From NCBI RefSeq assembly GCF_016863495.1, contig NZ_BOOZ01000039.1, positions 18,499-82,498 on the forward strand: DNA of 64,000 nucleotides, written 5' to 3'. Below, piece after piece: positions 15,730-23,973 of this stretch (positions are counted from its first letter, which is position 1; each line of letters starts with the position of its first letter). The notes under the pieces are model-generated. The model searched no databases. It was given only the letters and a program-made list of their open reading frames with translations, and was not told the origin of the DNA. The translations under genes and the position numbers were made by a program. This DNA comes from Micromonospora andamanensis. Its GTDB lineage: Bacteria > Actinomycetota > Actinomycetes > Mycobacteriales > Micromonosporaceae.

Positions 15730-17235
15730 TCAGGAGGCGGTGCACACCGGGGTCAGGCCGGTGGCGGTACCGACGCCCTGGAAACCGAACTCGGTGTACT
15801 GGCCAGCATTCACCGAGCCGTTGTAGCTGACGTTGCTGAACCGCACGGTGCCGCTGGTGCCGGTGCGATTGGCATTCCAGGTGTTGGTCACCGAAGCCCC
15901 GGAGGGCAGGGTGAGCTGGACGCTCCATCCGCTGATCGGCGCACTGCCGGCGGTGACCCTGACGGTGGCGACGAAGCCGCCGGTCCAGGAGTCTAGCGAG
16001 ACGGTCGCCGAGCACCCGGTGGTCGGGTTGGGCGGCGTGGTCGGCGGCGGCGGAGTGGTCGGATCGACAGGTGGCGTGGTCGGCGGGACGGTCGGCGTCA
16101 CCGGCGGCGTGGTCGGCGGCGCTGTGGGGTTGCGGCCCTTGTTCAGCTCGTCGAGGACCGCGTGGTAGGCGGCCTTCTTCTGGTAGCTGCCGTTGCCGCC
16201 GGTGAACAGCAGGCCCCGTTCCGAGGAGCGCCACGACTCGCTGTCGGAAATGCCCCAGACGGTGATGCCGGTGCACTGCGCGACGTTCAGGCAGGCCCGG
16301 ACGACCTTGCGGTAGTTCTCCGCCTGGCCCGTGCCGATGTCGTTGTTGCTCAGGTCGTCGTCGATGTCCAGCTCGGTGATGTGCACCTCGACGCCGAGGT
16401 CGGCGAAGCGCTGGATGTTGGCCTGGAGGTCGTTTGTGATGATGCTGTTGGGGTTGTCGTTGAAGTGCGCCTGGAACCCGACGCAGTCGATGTACTGCCG
16501 ATAGTTGCGGACGATGTCGTACAGCGCGTCGGCCTTGCGGTTCGGGGTACCGCCCTGGACCGTCAGGCCGTCGACGTCGTAGTCGTTGATGCAGAGCTTG
16601 GTGGTCAGCCCGCCGGCCTGCACGACCTGCTTGGCCCGGATGAACGAGTCCCGGATGACGTCGGTGTCGCCGGCGTCGAAGAAGTCACCGTCGCCGTTGG
16701 CGTCCCGGTTCATGGTGTGCGGCCACTGGTTACGACGCCGACCGGTGTTGTTGTCCTCAAGCGCCTCGTTGACGACGTCCCAGTACGCGATCCTGCTGCC
16801 CCAGCGGTTGATGGCGTTGCCGATGAAGGTGTTTAGCGTCGCCTGGCTGGCACCCTGCAACGCGCCGGCCTGCGAGTGCCAGACCAACGTGTGGCCACGG
16901 ACCAGCATGTTGTTGCTCTGGGCGTGGTTGACCAGGGTGTCCGCACCGCTGGTGTTCTGCAGCCCGCCGCTGGAGGTGGCGATCCGGTCCGGCTTCATGT
17001 CGTTCTCAGGCGTCAGTTGGCTGAACTCCTGACCGACGATCGGGTAGAGCCGGTTGGGTGAGGCGGCGACGCCGAAGAACAGCCCGGCCTTGGCGGCTGC
17101 GGCCCGCAGCGTGGTCTCGGCCGCGGCGGCCGGCGCGCTGGACTGGACCACCACGGCGCTGCCGATCAGCAACAACACCGCCGTGGGCAACGCTATTCGA
17201 GCAGCCTTTTTACGCTGCCTCAGGTCGCTGGTCAC
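15730..17235 (-). CDS. Secreted GH10 endo-1,4-beta-xylanase with CBM2
   Basis: The 501-residue protein has a Sec signal peptide (KKAARIALPTAVLLLIGSAVVV, cleavage near APAAAAE at about 40) and a GH10 catalytic domain at about 42-365. The acid/base Glu is in WDVVNEAL (Glu157) and the nucleophile in HITELDID (Glu288). A Pro/Thr linker (about 370-407) leads to a cellulose- or xylan-binding CBM2 (408-501, with its Cys pair). It degrades plant xylan outside the cell. The GTG at 17235 with AGGAGG upstream is chosen over longer in-frame starts. A symmetrical operator lies 92 bases upstream. Confidence 0.93.
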   Translation of the reverse strand: MTSDLRQRKKAARIALPTAVLLLIGSAVVVQSSAPAAAAETTLRAAAAKAGLFFGVAASPNRLYPIVGQEFSQLTPENDMKPDRIATSSGGLQNTSGADTLVNHAQSNNMLVRGHTLVWHSQAGALQGASQATLNTFIGNAINRWGSRIAYWDVVNEALEDNNTGRRRNQWPHTMNRDANGDGDFFDAGDTDVIRDSFIRAKQVVQAGGLTTKLCINDYDVDGLTVQGGTPNRKADALYDIVRNYRQYIDCVGFQAHFNDNPNSIITNDLQANIQRFADLGVEVHITELDIDDDLSNNDIGTGQAENYRKVVRACLNVAQCTGITVWGISDSESWRSSERGLLFTGGNGSYQKKAAYHAVLDELNKGRNPTAPPTTPPVTPTVPPTTPPVDPTTPPPPTTPPNPTTGCSATVSLDSWTGGFVATVRVTAGSAPISGWSVQLTLPSGASVTNTWNANRTGTSGTVRFSNVSYNGSVNAGQYTEFGFQGVGTATGLTPVCTAS

Positions 17236-17326
17236 CGGACCTCCTTGATGCTTGACCTCAGCAATCGACGCACATGCATGCCCCGAAGGGTCAGTGTCGA
17301 TACCGGCCAGCCGCACTGTCAACAAC

Positions 17327-17345
17327 TTCCGGAAACGTTCCGGAA
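17327..17345. promoter_or_regulatory. Operator candidate upstream of the xylanase gene
   Basis: A perfect 8-base dyad, TTCCGGAA-ACG-TTCCGGAA, lies 92 bases upstream of the xylanase start. Its core GGAAACGTTCC resembles LacI-family operators that control glycoside hydrolases in actinobacteria, so carbohydrate-responsive repression is likely (inference). It is also about 108 bases upstream of the lipoprotein gene. Confidence 0.55.
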
Positions 17346-17452
17346 ACACCGGTACGGCTTCGCAGGCTCGCACCCGTGGGGCGAAGGGACAACGAGCAGA
17401 TCGTGGTGCCTCGTACGATCAGATCCTCGAAAGGGAGACCACGGGGGCGTCG

Positions 17453-17986
17453 ATGCGGGTCGGAAAGATCAGTAGCGGGTCGGCTGCTGCTGCACTCACC
17501 CTGCTCGCGTTCGGCTGCGCGGCCCCGGGCACCCGGGCCGGCGGCCCGGAGGCGACACCGACAAGTGGGCAGCCGTCGCCCTCAGTGGTGGCGGTGCCGA
17601 CCGGGCCGCAGGCGGACGCACCGCCGAACCATGGCGACAACAACAGTTGGAAGCAGCGACGCGAGCTTTCCGAAGCGGACGAGCGCACCGGGAAGAAACT
17701 CGCCGTGCGGATTCGGCCCAAGCTTGAGGCCCTTCGCGCGGCAGGGGACTTCGCGCCGGCGTCCACCCGGCGAGCACTGCTTGACCTGGGCATCAAGGCA
17801 GACGCGATCGAGGTCACCGCCATGCGAACTCCGACCGGCCAGGAGACGACCCCACCGGGTGCGGTGTACGCGGTGCACTTCGCGCAGGTGGGCTGTGTGA
17901 TCGGGGACGTGCGGCCGGAACGAGTGATGGTCGAGGTGACCGCATCTGCTGCCGAGTTCGGGTGCCTGGAGCCGTTCTCGCATTGA
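17453..17986 (+). CDS. Predicted lipoprotein
   Basis: The 177-residue protein has an N-terminal hydrophobic segment ending in a lipobox (LLAFGC, Cys22), followed by a Pro/Thr/Ser-rich linker and a compact domain with LDLGIKADAIEVTAMR and GAVYAVHFAQVGCVIGDVRPERVMVEV. I do not recognise a family with certainty. The layout matches small actinobacterial membrane-anchored lipoproteins. The ATG at 17453 is chosen because it gives the signal sequence. Confidence 0.7.
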   Translation: MRVGKISSGSAAAALTLLAFGCAAPGTRAGGPEATPTSGQPSPSVVAVPTGPQADAPPNHGDNNSWKQRRELSEADERTGKKLAVRIRPKLEALRAAGDFAPASTRRALLDLGIKADAIEVTAMRTPTGQETTPPGAVYAVHFAQVGCVIGDVRPERVMVEVTASAAEFGCLEPFSH

Positions 17987-18078
17987 GACCCTCCGCCCAC
18001 CAGGTGCGGCGACGGACGAGCCGGACCGTACGCCCCTGTTCTCGCCTGATCGTGGACGTGTCCTGACAGGATCGGCGC

Positions 18079-18435
18079 ATGGCGTACGTCTGGTCCGGTG
18101 TGACGATCGACTGCCTTGACCCCGAGCGGGTAGCGCGATTCTGGAGCGCCCTGCTCGGGCGCGAGCCCGGCCCGTCGCAGGAGGGCTGGGTCTACCTGGG
18201 CGAGCGAGGTGATCCGCAGCCACGGCTGGTGTTCCAGCCAGTGTCCGAGCCGCCGACGGGCAAGGTGCGGATTCACCTCGACGTCTGCGTTGACGACATC
18301 GACGAGGCCATGACGACTGTCATCAGTCTCGGTGGCCGGTCCACAGGTGAGCGGCACGACTACGAGGGCGGCGTGGTCGTGGTCATGGCCGACCCGGAGG
18401 GCCACGAGTTCTGCCTGGTCGAGTACCACGGCTGA
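18079..18435 (+). CDS. VOC-family protein
   Basis: The 118-residue protein begins VWSGVTIDCLDPERVARFWSALLG and ends VVVMADPEGHEFCLVEYHG, the two halves of a VOC/glyoxalase-like fold (Glyoxalase_6 type). IHLDVCVDDID provides a possible metal-binding His. The reaction is unknown. Confidence 0.85.
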   Translation: MAYVWSGVTIDCLDPERVARFWSALLGREPGPSQEGWVYLGERGDPQPRLVFQPVSEPPTGKVRIHLDVCVDDIDEAMTTVISLGGRSTGERHDYEGGVVVVMADPEGHEFCLVEYHG

Positions 18436-18493
18436 CGGCGACGCGTGCACGCGTTCTCATCCGCCATGGCGTCCGGGCCACGCCCGTCGAGGG

Positions 18494-18736
18494 TCAGCGT
18501 TGTTCCGGCGGTACGGAACGGGTCAAGGATCGGACCAGGCGTTGACCGTCGGACCACGCGCCGAACCCGGTCTTGGAGTCCAGGTGCCCGACCGCGCCCG
18601 CGTCGTACAGTTCCGAGCCCCAGTCTCGCGCGTACGCTTCGAACTGCTCGAATGTCGCATGGGGATCGTTGCGGCTGGCGACCAGGATCGAGCGGAGCGG
18701 CAGTGGCTCGCGGGGCACGTTGGCCGATGAAGACAT
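18494..18736 (-). pseudogene. RBBP9/YdeN-like serine hydrolase, C-terminal fragment
   Basis: The 80-codon frame contains SILVASRNDPHATFEQFEAYARDWGSELYDAGAVGHLDSKTGFG. This is the C-terminal third of RBBP9-like alpha/beta hydrolases, including the catalytic Asp (NDP) and His (GHL). The nucleophile GxSxG half is not found upstream, so it is probably a relic. Confidence 0.62.
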
Positions 18737-18841
18737 CGACGGTCCCGTGTGGGTCGGGAGTCCAGTCCGGATCCAGACACGTCAGTCGCCGATGCGAAGG
18801 CCGACGCCGCCACCCGATCACATCGACCTACGTCGTGGCGG

Positions 18842-19435
18842 CTACGGGTGTCGATGACCATCGATAAGGACGTCTTCGGCCGTCAGGACGTCGCGCACCT
18901 GCATGAGTGCGAACCCGAGCAGGTTGAGGCCTCGCCACCGAGCCGGATCGGCGGCGGCGGGGTCGTCCCGAGTCAGCCCGATGCCCCAGATCCGGTCCAC
19001 CGGGCTGGCCTCGACGAGAACCCGCTGTCCGGTAGCGAGCAGAAACGCCTGCAGTTCGGCGTGCTGTTGAAACTTGGCCAGGTTGCCGGCTACGACGATG
19101 TCGAAGCGGTGCTCGTCCCAGGTCTGTTGATCGAAGCCGGTAACCCGCCCGCCGAGCGCCTTGGCCGCGTGGGGATGCGGCGCGGCGAGTATCCGCTCGG
19201 CCGTCGCCTCGTCACCGAACAGGGTGGCCTTGCGCCACATCATGTGGTGCTCGGCGGTCGCGAAGACGATCCCGTCGACGGTGAAAGGCGACGGCCACCA
19301 CTGACTGAGGCAGCCAGCGCCGACGCGGCCGTCGCACTGCGGCTGGTGCCCCCAGAAGAACAGCAGCCTGATCCGCTCTCCCCGCGCGCTCGCAGCGATC
19401 AGATCGTCAGCACGCCACACGTCAACGTCCGTCAT
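18842..19435 (-). CDS. NADAR-domain protein (YbiA-like)
   Basis: The 197-residue protein shows the NADAR signature: LLFFWGHQPQ, LSQWWPSPFTVDGIVFATAEHHMMWRKATLFGD, ILAAPHPHAAKALGGRV and VEASPVDRIWGIGL. These regions line the N-glycosidase pocket; the Trp and Glu residues are conserved. Members cleave N-glycosidic bonds in riboflavin intermediates or ADP-ribosylated bases (family knowledge). It overlaps the upstream F420-type gene by 14 bases, so they form a two-gene operon. Confidence 0.92.
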   Translation of the reverse strand: MTDVDVWRADDLIAASARGERIRLLFFWGHQPQCDGRVGAGCLSQWWPSPFTVDGIVFATAEHHMMWRKATLFGDEATAERILAAPHPHAAKALGGRVTGFDQQTWDEHRFDIVVAGNLAKFQQHAELQAFLLATGQRVLVEASPVDRIWGIGLTRDDPAAADPARWRGLNLLGFALMQVRDVLTAEDVLIDGHRHP

Positions 19436-19931
19436 CGGCGGCAGGGGCGTGCTCGTCGATCGGGAGGAGTTCGAAGACGGGGTGGCGATCAGCCTCGGCC
19501 ACGAAGTCCTCGACAGGTGCGTCCTTGTCCGCGCTGAAGTACGGCCGGGTGGGCGTGGCGACGGCGACGTAGCGCTTGAGTACCGGTCCGGCCTCCGTCG
19601 CCGAGATCTCGCGGACGGCGTAACTGCGCCGGTCGCCGCGTCGGGCCAGGCTGACTCGTCCGGCGGCGCGGGCGTTGTGCACCCAGGACACCGCTCCGTA
19701 GGGTGCGACCAGCCATTGCCGCCCCTCGTGCTGGACCACAGTCGCCGGGTGGGTGAGCGGCCGGCCGGTCTTGCGGCCTGTGGTGGTCAGCATGTACGTG
19801 CTGGGCACCAGGCCCGCTCGGACGAACACACCGATGACGGCGTCGCCTACGCGTCGCCCCCGGCTAGCGCGGAACTGCCGGGCTCCACGAGGACTTCCTG
19901 GCCCTGGTTGGCTGGGCGTCGTGTCAGTCAC
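19422..19931 (-). CDS. Nitroreductase/deazaflavin (F420)-dependent oxidoreductase, DDN-like
   Basis: The 169-residue protein has the PNPOx-like split barrel seen in Ddn-type proteins: TYMLTTTGRKTGRPLTHPATVVQHEGRQWLVAPYG, WVHNARAAGRVSLARRGDR and the late PVFELLPI. Such enzymes use F420 or quinones; the substrate is unknown. It is the first gene of the pair with the NADAR gene. Confidence 0.88.
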   Translation of the reverse strand: MTDTTPSQPGPGSPRGARQFRASRGRRVGDAVIGVFVRAGLVPSTYMLTTTGRKTGRPLTHPATVVQHEGRQWLVAPYGAVSWVHNARAAGRVSLARRGDRRSYAVREISATEAGPVLKRYVAVATPTRPYFSADKDAPVEDFVAEADRHPVFELLPIDEHAPAADDGR

Positions 19932-20160
19932 CGCTATCCGCCTCTTATCGATATCCGGTTGGGTTCGGGAAACCCGTCAAGCCTGTTCGGTCCGGGCCAG
20001 CGGGTCAAGGCGAGTCAACCAACTCACCCGGGCGCTGTGCCTGCAAACCCGGCGGCACGTCCAGCGTGGCTGGTAGGGACACGTCGCCAGCATCGATGAC
20101 TAGCTCCAATTTCAAGATCAACGGAAAACTTCCCGTTGGGGTAAATGGATCGGGGCGCTC

Positions 20161-20658
20161 GTGCGTAAACCCCGTGTGGAACGAGCACGGAAGGACTTCG
20201 CGGACTTCTATCAGCGCTTCCGAGACAACTGCCTGCGTGCCGTACTGGCTGGTACGGGCGATCGGGCGCTGGCCGAGGATCTGGTCGCTGAGGCGTTCGC
20301 GCGAGCCTGGGCCTCCTGGCCGAAGGTGAGCCAGCATCCGGCACCGGCAGCGTGGGTGGTGCGCACCGCCCTCAACATCCGGGTGTCCTGGTGGCGGCTA
20401 CGCCGACGGGAGGTGGCCCTCGACGGCCACGAACGGGTGTCCCTCATCGAGGACGACCTCGACCCGAACGACGCCCTGCTGGCCGCCGTACGCCGGCTGC
20501 CGCAGCGGCAGCGCGAGGTGGTGGTGTTACGTATCTGGCTCGACCTGGACACCAGGTCCGTGGCTGCGGTGTTGGGCATCTCCGCCCAAACCGTAGCCGT
20601 CCATCTGTCCCGTGCCACCGCAACCCTGCGGGCGCAGCTCGCGCCCGCAGCCCGTTAG
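20161..20658 (+). CDS. RNA polymerase ECF-type sigma factor
   Basis: The 165-residue protein has sigma2 at about 10-75 (DFYQRFRDNCLRAVLAGTGDRALAEDLVAEAFARAWASW) and sigma4 at about 105-160 (LPQRQREVVVLRIWLDLDTRSVAAVLGISAQTVAVHLSRATATLR). The start is GTG at 20161. The next gene, 11 bases downstream, encodes a single-pass membrane protein that probably antagonises or follows this sigma factor. The target promoters are unknown. Confidence 0.9.
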   Translation: MRKPRVERARKDFADFYQRFRDNCLRAVLAGTGDRALAEDLVAEAFARAWASWPKVSQHPAPAAWVVRTALNIRVSWWRLRRREVALDGHERVSLIEDDLDPNDALLAAVRRLPQRQREVVVLRIWLDLDTRSVAAVLGISAQTVAVHLSRATATLRAQLAPAAR

Positions 20659-20669
20659 GAGACTCGATC

Positions 20670-21656
20670 ATGAACGACGATGAGGTGTGGGACGCGGTGA
20701 AACAGACCCTTTCCGACGTACAGATGGATCGCCCGGTCGAGGCGATCGAGCAGCGCGGCCGAGCCCGGCGACGCAGGCGCCAGTCGCTCGGCCTGGCCGC
20801 CGGCGGTGGCGTCGCGGCCGTGGCCGCGCTCGCGCTGGCCCTGCCGATGTTCACGGGATCCGGCACGGCCCCGACCGGCCCGGACAATCAGGCCGGAGCC
20901 ACTTTCCCGGCATCGGCCGGCAACACCAGGCTTGTGTCCCTGGCAGCCAACCTCACCGCGGACAACGCCTCACTGCCGGGTGACGCGTCACTGATCATTG
21001 AGAAGGTCGATGTCCGTCGGGGCACAGTCCCATCTCGGACCCGCTACCACCTGTACACCGACAGCGGCGAGTACTACTACACGGAGGCCAGGAACGAACT
21101 TCCACGGGTGATCGTTCGTGGCGAGAACCTCGGCAACGGCTTCCACACCCGTGGGGTGGCGGCGGCGCGGTACGCGGCAACCGGTGACCTCACCAAGGCC
21201 CGGGAGCAAATGATCAACTCCGTGTACGACGAGGGAAAGCCCCCTACCGGCGCCGACCAGGACCGAACGGAGATCCTTCGGCAGAAGGGGGTCGCAAGCC
21301 CGTCGCCGCTCACCGATGAGGACCGGGAGAACATCGCCGCCAACCACCTCTGGGTCACCAGTGTCGACGTGCTCTCCGCAGGGGGAGGCGACCCGAAGGT
21401 ACGGGCCGGCGTGCTTCGCCTGATCTCCACCATCCCCGATGTCACAGTCGTGGATTCGACGACCGGCGGGCAGCCCACCCTCACCCTCACCGCGAGCGTG
21501 TTCGGAGACGACACCCGACACGTGCTGACCATCAACGCTCAGAACGGGGTACCCATCAGCTCCCTGATGGACGACCCGGAGACGGGGACCTCTTTTGCGG
21601 GGAGCTTCAAGGTCTCCCGCGTGACGGTGGCCGACATCAGCGCTGGCGAGTTCTGA
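20670..21656 (+). CDS. Membrane-anchored CU044_5270-like protein, probable sigma partner
   Basis: The 328-residue protein has a cytosolic N-terminus with an arginine-rich stop (RGRARRRRRQS), one membrane segment (about 40-60, LGLAAGGGVAAVAALALALPMF) and a long extracytoplasmic domain including YYYTEARNELP and LTLTASVFGDDTRHVLTIN. This is the layout of CU044_5270-type proteins found next to ECF sigma genes. A role as anti-sigma or signal sensor is inferred from this linkage. The start follows TTAGGAG. A strong terminator follows. Confidence 0.78.
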   Translation: MNDDEVWDAVKQTLSDVQMDRPVEAIEQRGRARRRRRQSLGLAAGGGVAAVAALALALPMFTGSGTAPTGPDNQAGATFPASAGNTRLVSLAANLTADNASLPGDASLIIEKVDVRRGTVPSRTRYHLYTDSGEYYYTEARNELPRVIVRGENLGNGFHTRGVAAARYAATGDLTKAREQMINSVYDEGKPPTGADQDRTEILRQKGVASPSPLTDEDRENIAANHLWVTSVDVLSAGGGDPKVRAGVLRLISTIPDVTVVDSTTGGQPTLTLTASVFGDDTRHVLTINAQNGVPISSLMDDPETGTSFAGSFKVSRVTVADISAGEF

Positions 21657-21670
21657 GCATCAACCCTGCA

Positions 21671-21708
21671 CCGTGCGCGCCGTCCGCACCAGTGGACGGC
21701 GCGCACGG
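21671..21708 (+). terminator. Terminator hairpin after the sigma-factor operon
   Basis: A perfect 15-base stem (CCGTGCGCGCCGTCC pairing with its complement) with an eight-base loop lies 15 bases after the stop at 21656. There is no U-tract. Confidence 0.85.
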
Positions 21709-21892
21709 ACCGCGCCTGTGGACAACGCGTCGCTTGAGTGGCTGGAGTCAGGTCGGCGCGGCCCGAGTGGAAGAAACGTCCTCAGTCTCTGGTCCGGCTC
21801 TCGCTTGGAAGGGCGACCACTCGGTGAAGCACCGAGCCCTGTCCGTGATCTATCGTGCACATCGCGGCACAACGATCCGGAGAGGCGCGTCG

Positions 21893-22465
21893 ATGGCTCG
21901 TACGCAGCTGTACCTCGTCCGCCACGGCGAACAGAATCCGGAGTCCGACCACGTCTCGAACGCAGGCCTGTCGCAGCTCGGTCGCGAGCAGGCAGACCGA
22001 CTGGGCCGGCGGCTGCGTACGGTGCCTTTCTCGGCGATCCACCACAGCCCGTTGGCCCGGGCGGCCCAGACCGCCGACATCGTCGCCGGCCATCTCCCAC
22101 AGGTGCCGAGACATGCCTGCCATTTCATGGCGGACCGAACGCCGGTGCCCTCCGCCGGACAACGTGGCCGATACCCGGATCGGTGGCTTTCCTGGCTCGA
22201 CAACGTCCCCGACGACGAGCGTGACGAAGACGCGATCGCTCTGCGGCTCGCTGTCGAACATTTCGGTGTCACCGGCAGCGAGGACCGGCACGAACTTCTG
22301 ATCACACACAACTTCGTGATCGGGTGGTTCGTCCGCCACATGCTCGACGCCCCGGTCTGGCGTTGGATTGGTCTCAACCAGGCGAACTGCGCAATCACCA
22401 TCGTGCAGTGGGACTCTGCTCGGCCACCGGCCCTGGTCAGCTTCAACGACACCGGGCATCTGTAG
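21893..22465 (+). CDS. Histidine phosphatase family protein
   Basis: The 190-residue protein has the RHG catalytic motif (LYLVRHGEQNP, about residues 7-17), the second-Arg region (SAIHHSPLARAAQTADIVAG) and the distal catalytic His (LLITHNFVIGWF). It belongs to the phosphoglycerate-mutase-like histidine phosphatases; the substrate is unknown. The ATG at 21893 has GGAGAGG upstream; longer in-frame starts run through the terminator and are rejected. Confidence 0.9.
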   Translation: MARTQLYLVRHGEQNPESDHVSNAGLSQLGREQADRLGRRLRTVPFSAIHHSPLARAAQTADIVAGHLPQVPRHACHFMADRTPVPSAGQRGRYPDRWLSWLDNVPDDERDEDAIALRLAVEHFGVTGSEDRHELLITHNFVIGWFVRHMLDAPVWRWIGLNQANCAITIVQWDSARPPALVSFNDTGHL

Positions 22466-22673
22466 ACGGCGCGGCCTGCTGTGACCGACCGGGCCAGGCC
22501 CGACCTGCGCATCAGCACATCCGGACGTCAGCGGCCGGCACCGGTGCCGGTGCACCTTCAGCGACGCGCACGTGGTGTGGCACGACAGCGAATGGGATCT
22601 TGGGGTGGCAGTGCCAGGTAGCGTCGCGCCCGGCGGACCACACGGCGCCGCCTCATCTGGCAGCATCCGTCGG

Positions 22674-23195
22674 ATGCGCAGACTGATGGTGCTCCTTCTC
22701 GTGATTGCTGTTGCCGGCTGCGGCGACGGTGACGCGACCCAGTCGGGAACCACCGAACAGTTCACCCAGGGCGGCGTCAGTATGGAGCCAACGGTCAAGG
22801 CCGGTCAGGTTGTCACCGCACGGCCAGTATCCGGCACATATGAGGCACGGCGCGGCGATGTCGTCCTGATCCGTTCTCCTGGCGGTCTCTGGGGTGACCG
22901 TGAGGCACCGCTACTCAAACGTGTCGTTGCGGTCGGCGGCGAAACCATCGCCTGCTGTGACACCTCGGGCAAGGTGACTGTCGACGGTGAGCCGCTGACC
23001 GAGCCGTACGTGGCTGAGGACGCGCCACTCGACGAGCCGCCGAACCCCGCCTACTGCGGGCCGCGCCGGTTCGCCCCGGTCACCGTGCCGGCCGACTCCG
23101 TCTTCCTCCTGGGCGACAGCCGCGCCCGGTCGAACGACTCCCGGTGTGCCGGGCCGGTGCCGGTGTCGTCGGTCTTCGCCGTGATTGTCGACTGA
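22674..23195 (+). CDS. Lipoprotein-type S26 signal peptidase
   Basis: The 173-residue protein has a short lipoprotein signal (MRRLMVLLLVIAVAGC, Cys16) rather than the usual transmembrane anchor, then S26 boxes: GVSMEPT (nucleophile Ser36), RRGDVVLIRSPGG, LLKRVVAVGGE (general base Lys82) and the late VFLLGDSRARSNDSR. The catalytic Ser-Lys dyad is intact. It may cleave signal or secreted peptides from the outer face of the membrane. It has no obvious partner and is convergent with the VanZ-like gene. Confidence 0.85.
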   Translation: MRRLMVLLLVIAVAGCGDGDATQSGTTEQFTQGGVSMEPTVKAGQVVTARPVSGTYEARRGDVVLIRSPGGLWGDREAPLLKRVVAVGGETIACCDTSGKVTVDGEPLTEPYVAEDAPLDEPPNPAYCGPRRFAPVTVPADSVFLLGDSRARSNDSRCAGPVPVSSVFAVIVD

Positions 23196-23216
23196 CCGGC
23201 GCACATCTGACGCTCA

Positions 23217-23260
23217 CCCGGCGCGTCGAGGGCGTACCGGGGCACGCCACCGACGCCGGG
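23217..23260. terminator. Probable bidirectional terminator
   Basis: CCCGGCG pairs with CGCCGGG around an inner stem GGCGT/ACGCC, between the convergent signal-peptidase and VanZ-like genes. The stem is interrupted, so the call is tentative. Confidence 0.45.
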
Positions 23261-23272
23261 CGAGAGGGGTCA

Positions 23273-23818
23273 TCACGACGGCGGTAAGGACAGCAGGCGA
23301 TCGGGAACCGGCAGCCGACGTGCCGCGAGGACGGCCAGGCCCGCACCCGTTGCGTTCAACAGCACGTCGTCTATCGACGAGACGCGTCCGAGTGCCAGCG
23401 CGTACTGCAGGACTTCCACCGCGGTCGACATGCCTGCCGCCGCTACGACCACATGTGCGAACCGCACCTGCCACCCCATGCCCAGACCGAACCCAACCGC
23501 CGCAAACACCAGTAGATTGCCCACGATCTGGAAGAACGCGGTAAGCGGATGATCGGCGAGGATCTCCACAAGGTCGCGCAGCGGCACCAGCCGAACCTCT
23601 CGCGGTGCGTCGAGTGGGGTGAGTACCACTATCAGCCACGGCAGCGTCCAGACCGCCATGACCGCCGTGGCCAATGCCCGCCGGACCGCCAGCCCCGCCG
23701 GGACGCCGCGGTGCTGGTAAGAGGCCACGAGGTGGCGCGTGCCGACGAGGCTGGCCACGACGAGAGTCACCGCAGTCGCCACGACCGGAAGCCAACGCAG
23801 GTACCCGCCTGGGATCAT
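23273..23818 (-). CDS. VanZ-like family protein
   Basis: The 181-residue protein has about four membrane segments and the VanZ core: NLLVFAAVGFGLGM, then TAVEVLQYALALGRVSSIDDVLLNATGAGLAVL, with the conserved Glu-x-x-Gln and Asp-Asp-x-x-x-Asn patterns. VanZ family members confer low-level teicoplanin resistance in some hosts, but here the function is unknown. The ATG at 23818 is chosen as the start of the first membrane segment. Confidence 0.85.
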   Translation of the reverse strand: MIPGGYLRWLPVVATAVTLVVASLVGTRHLVASYQHRGVPAGLAVRRALATAVMAVWTLPWLIVVLTPLDAPREVRLVPLRDLVEILADHPLTAFFQIVGNLLVFAAVGFGLGMGWQVRFAHVVVAAAGMSTAVEVLQYALALGRVSSIDDVLLNATGAGLAVLAARRLPVPDRLLSLPPS

Positions 23819-23973
23819 CGTGGAGCATCGTAGTCCGGCGCTTGCTGACGGTGACCAGCCACGTCCCCGGGGTGGCCGGCACGCCGTCGCGAACAATCCC
23901 GCGATGCAGGCGACGACGCACCCGGCGAGGCAGGTCCGACCTACGCCAGGAGGCGGACTCCGGCGGGTCGCCC

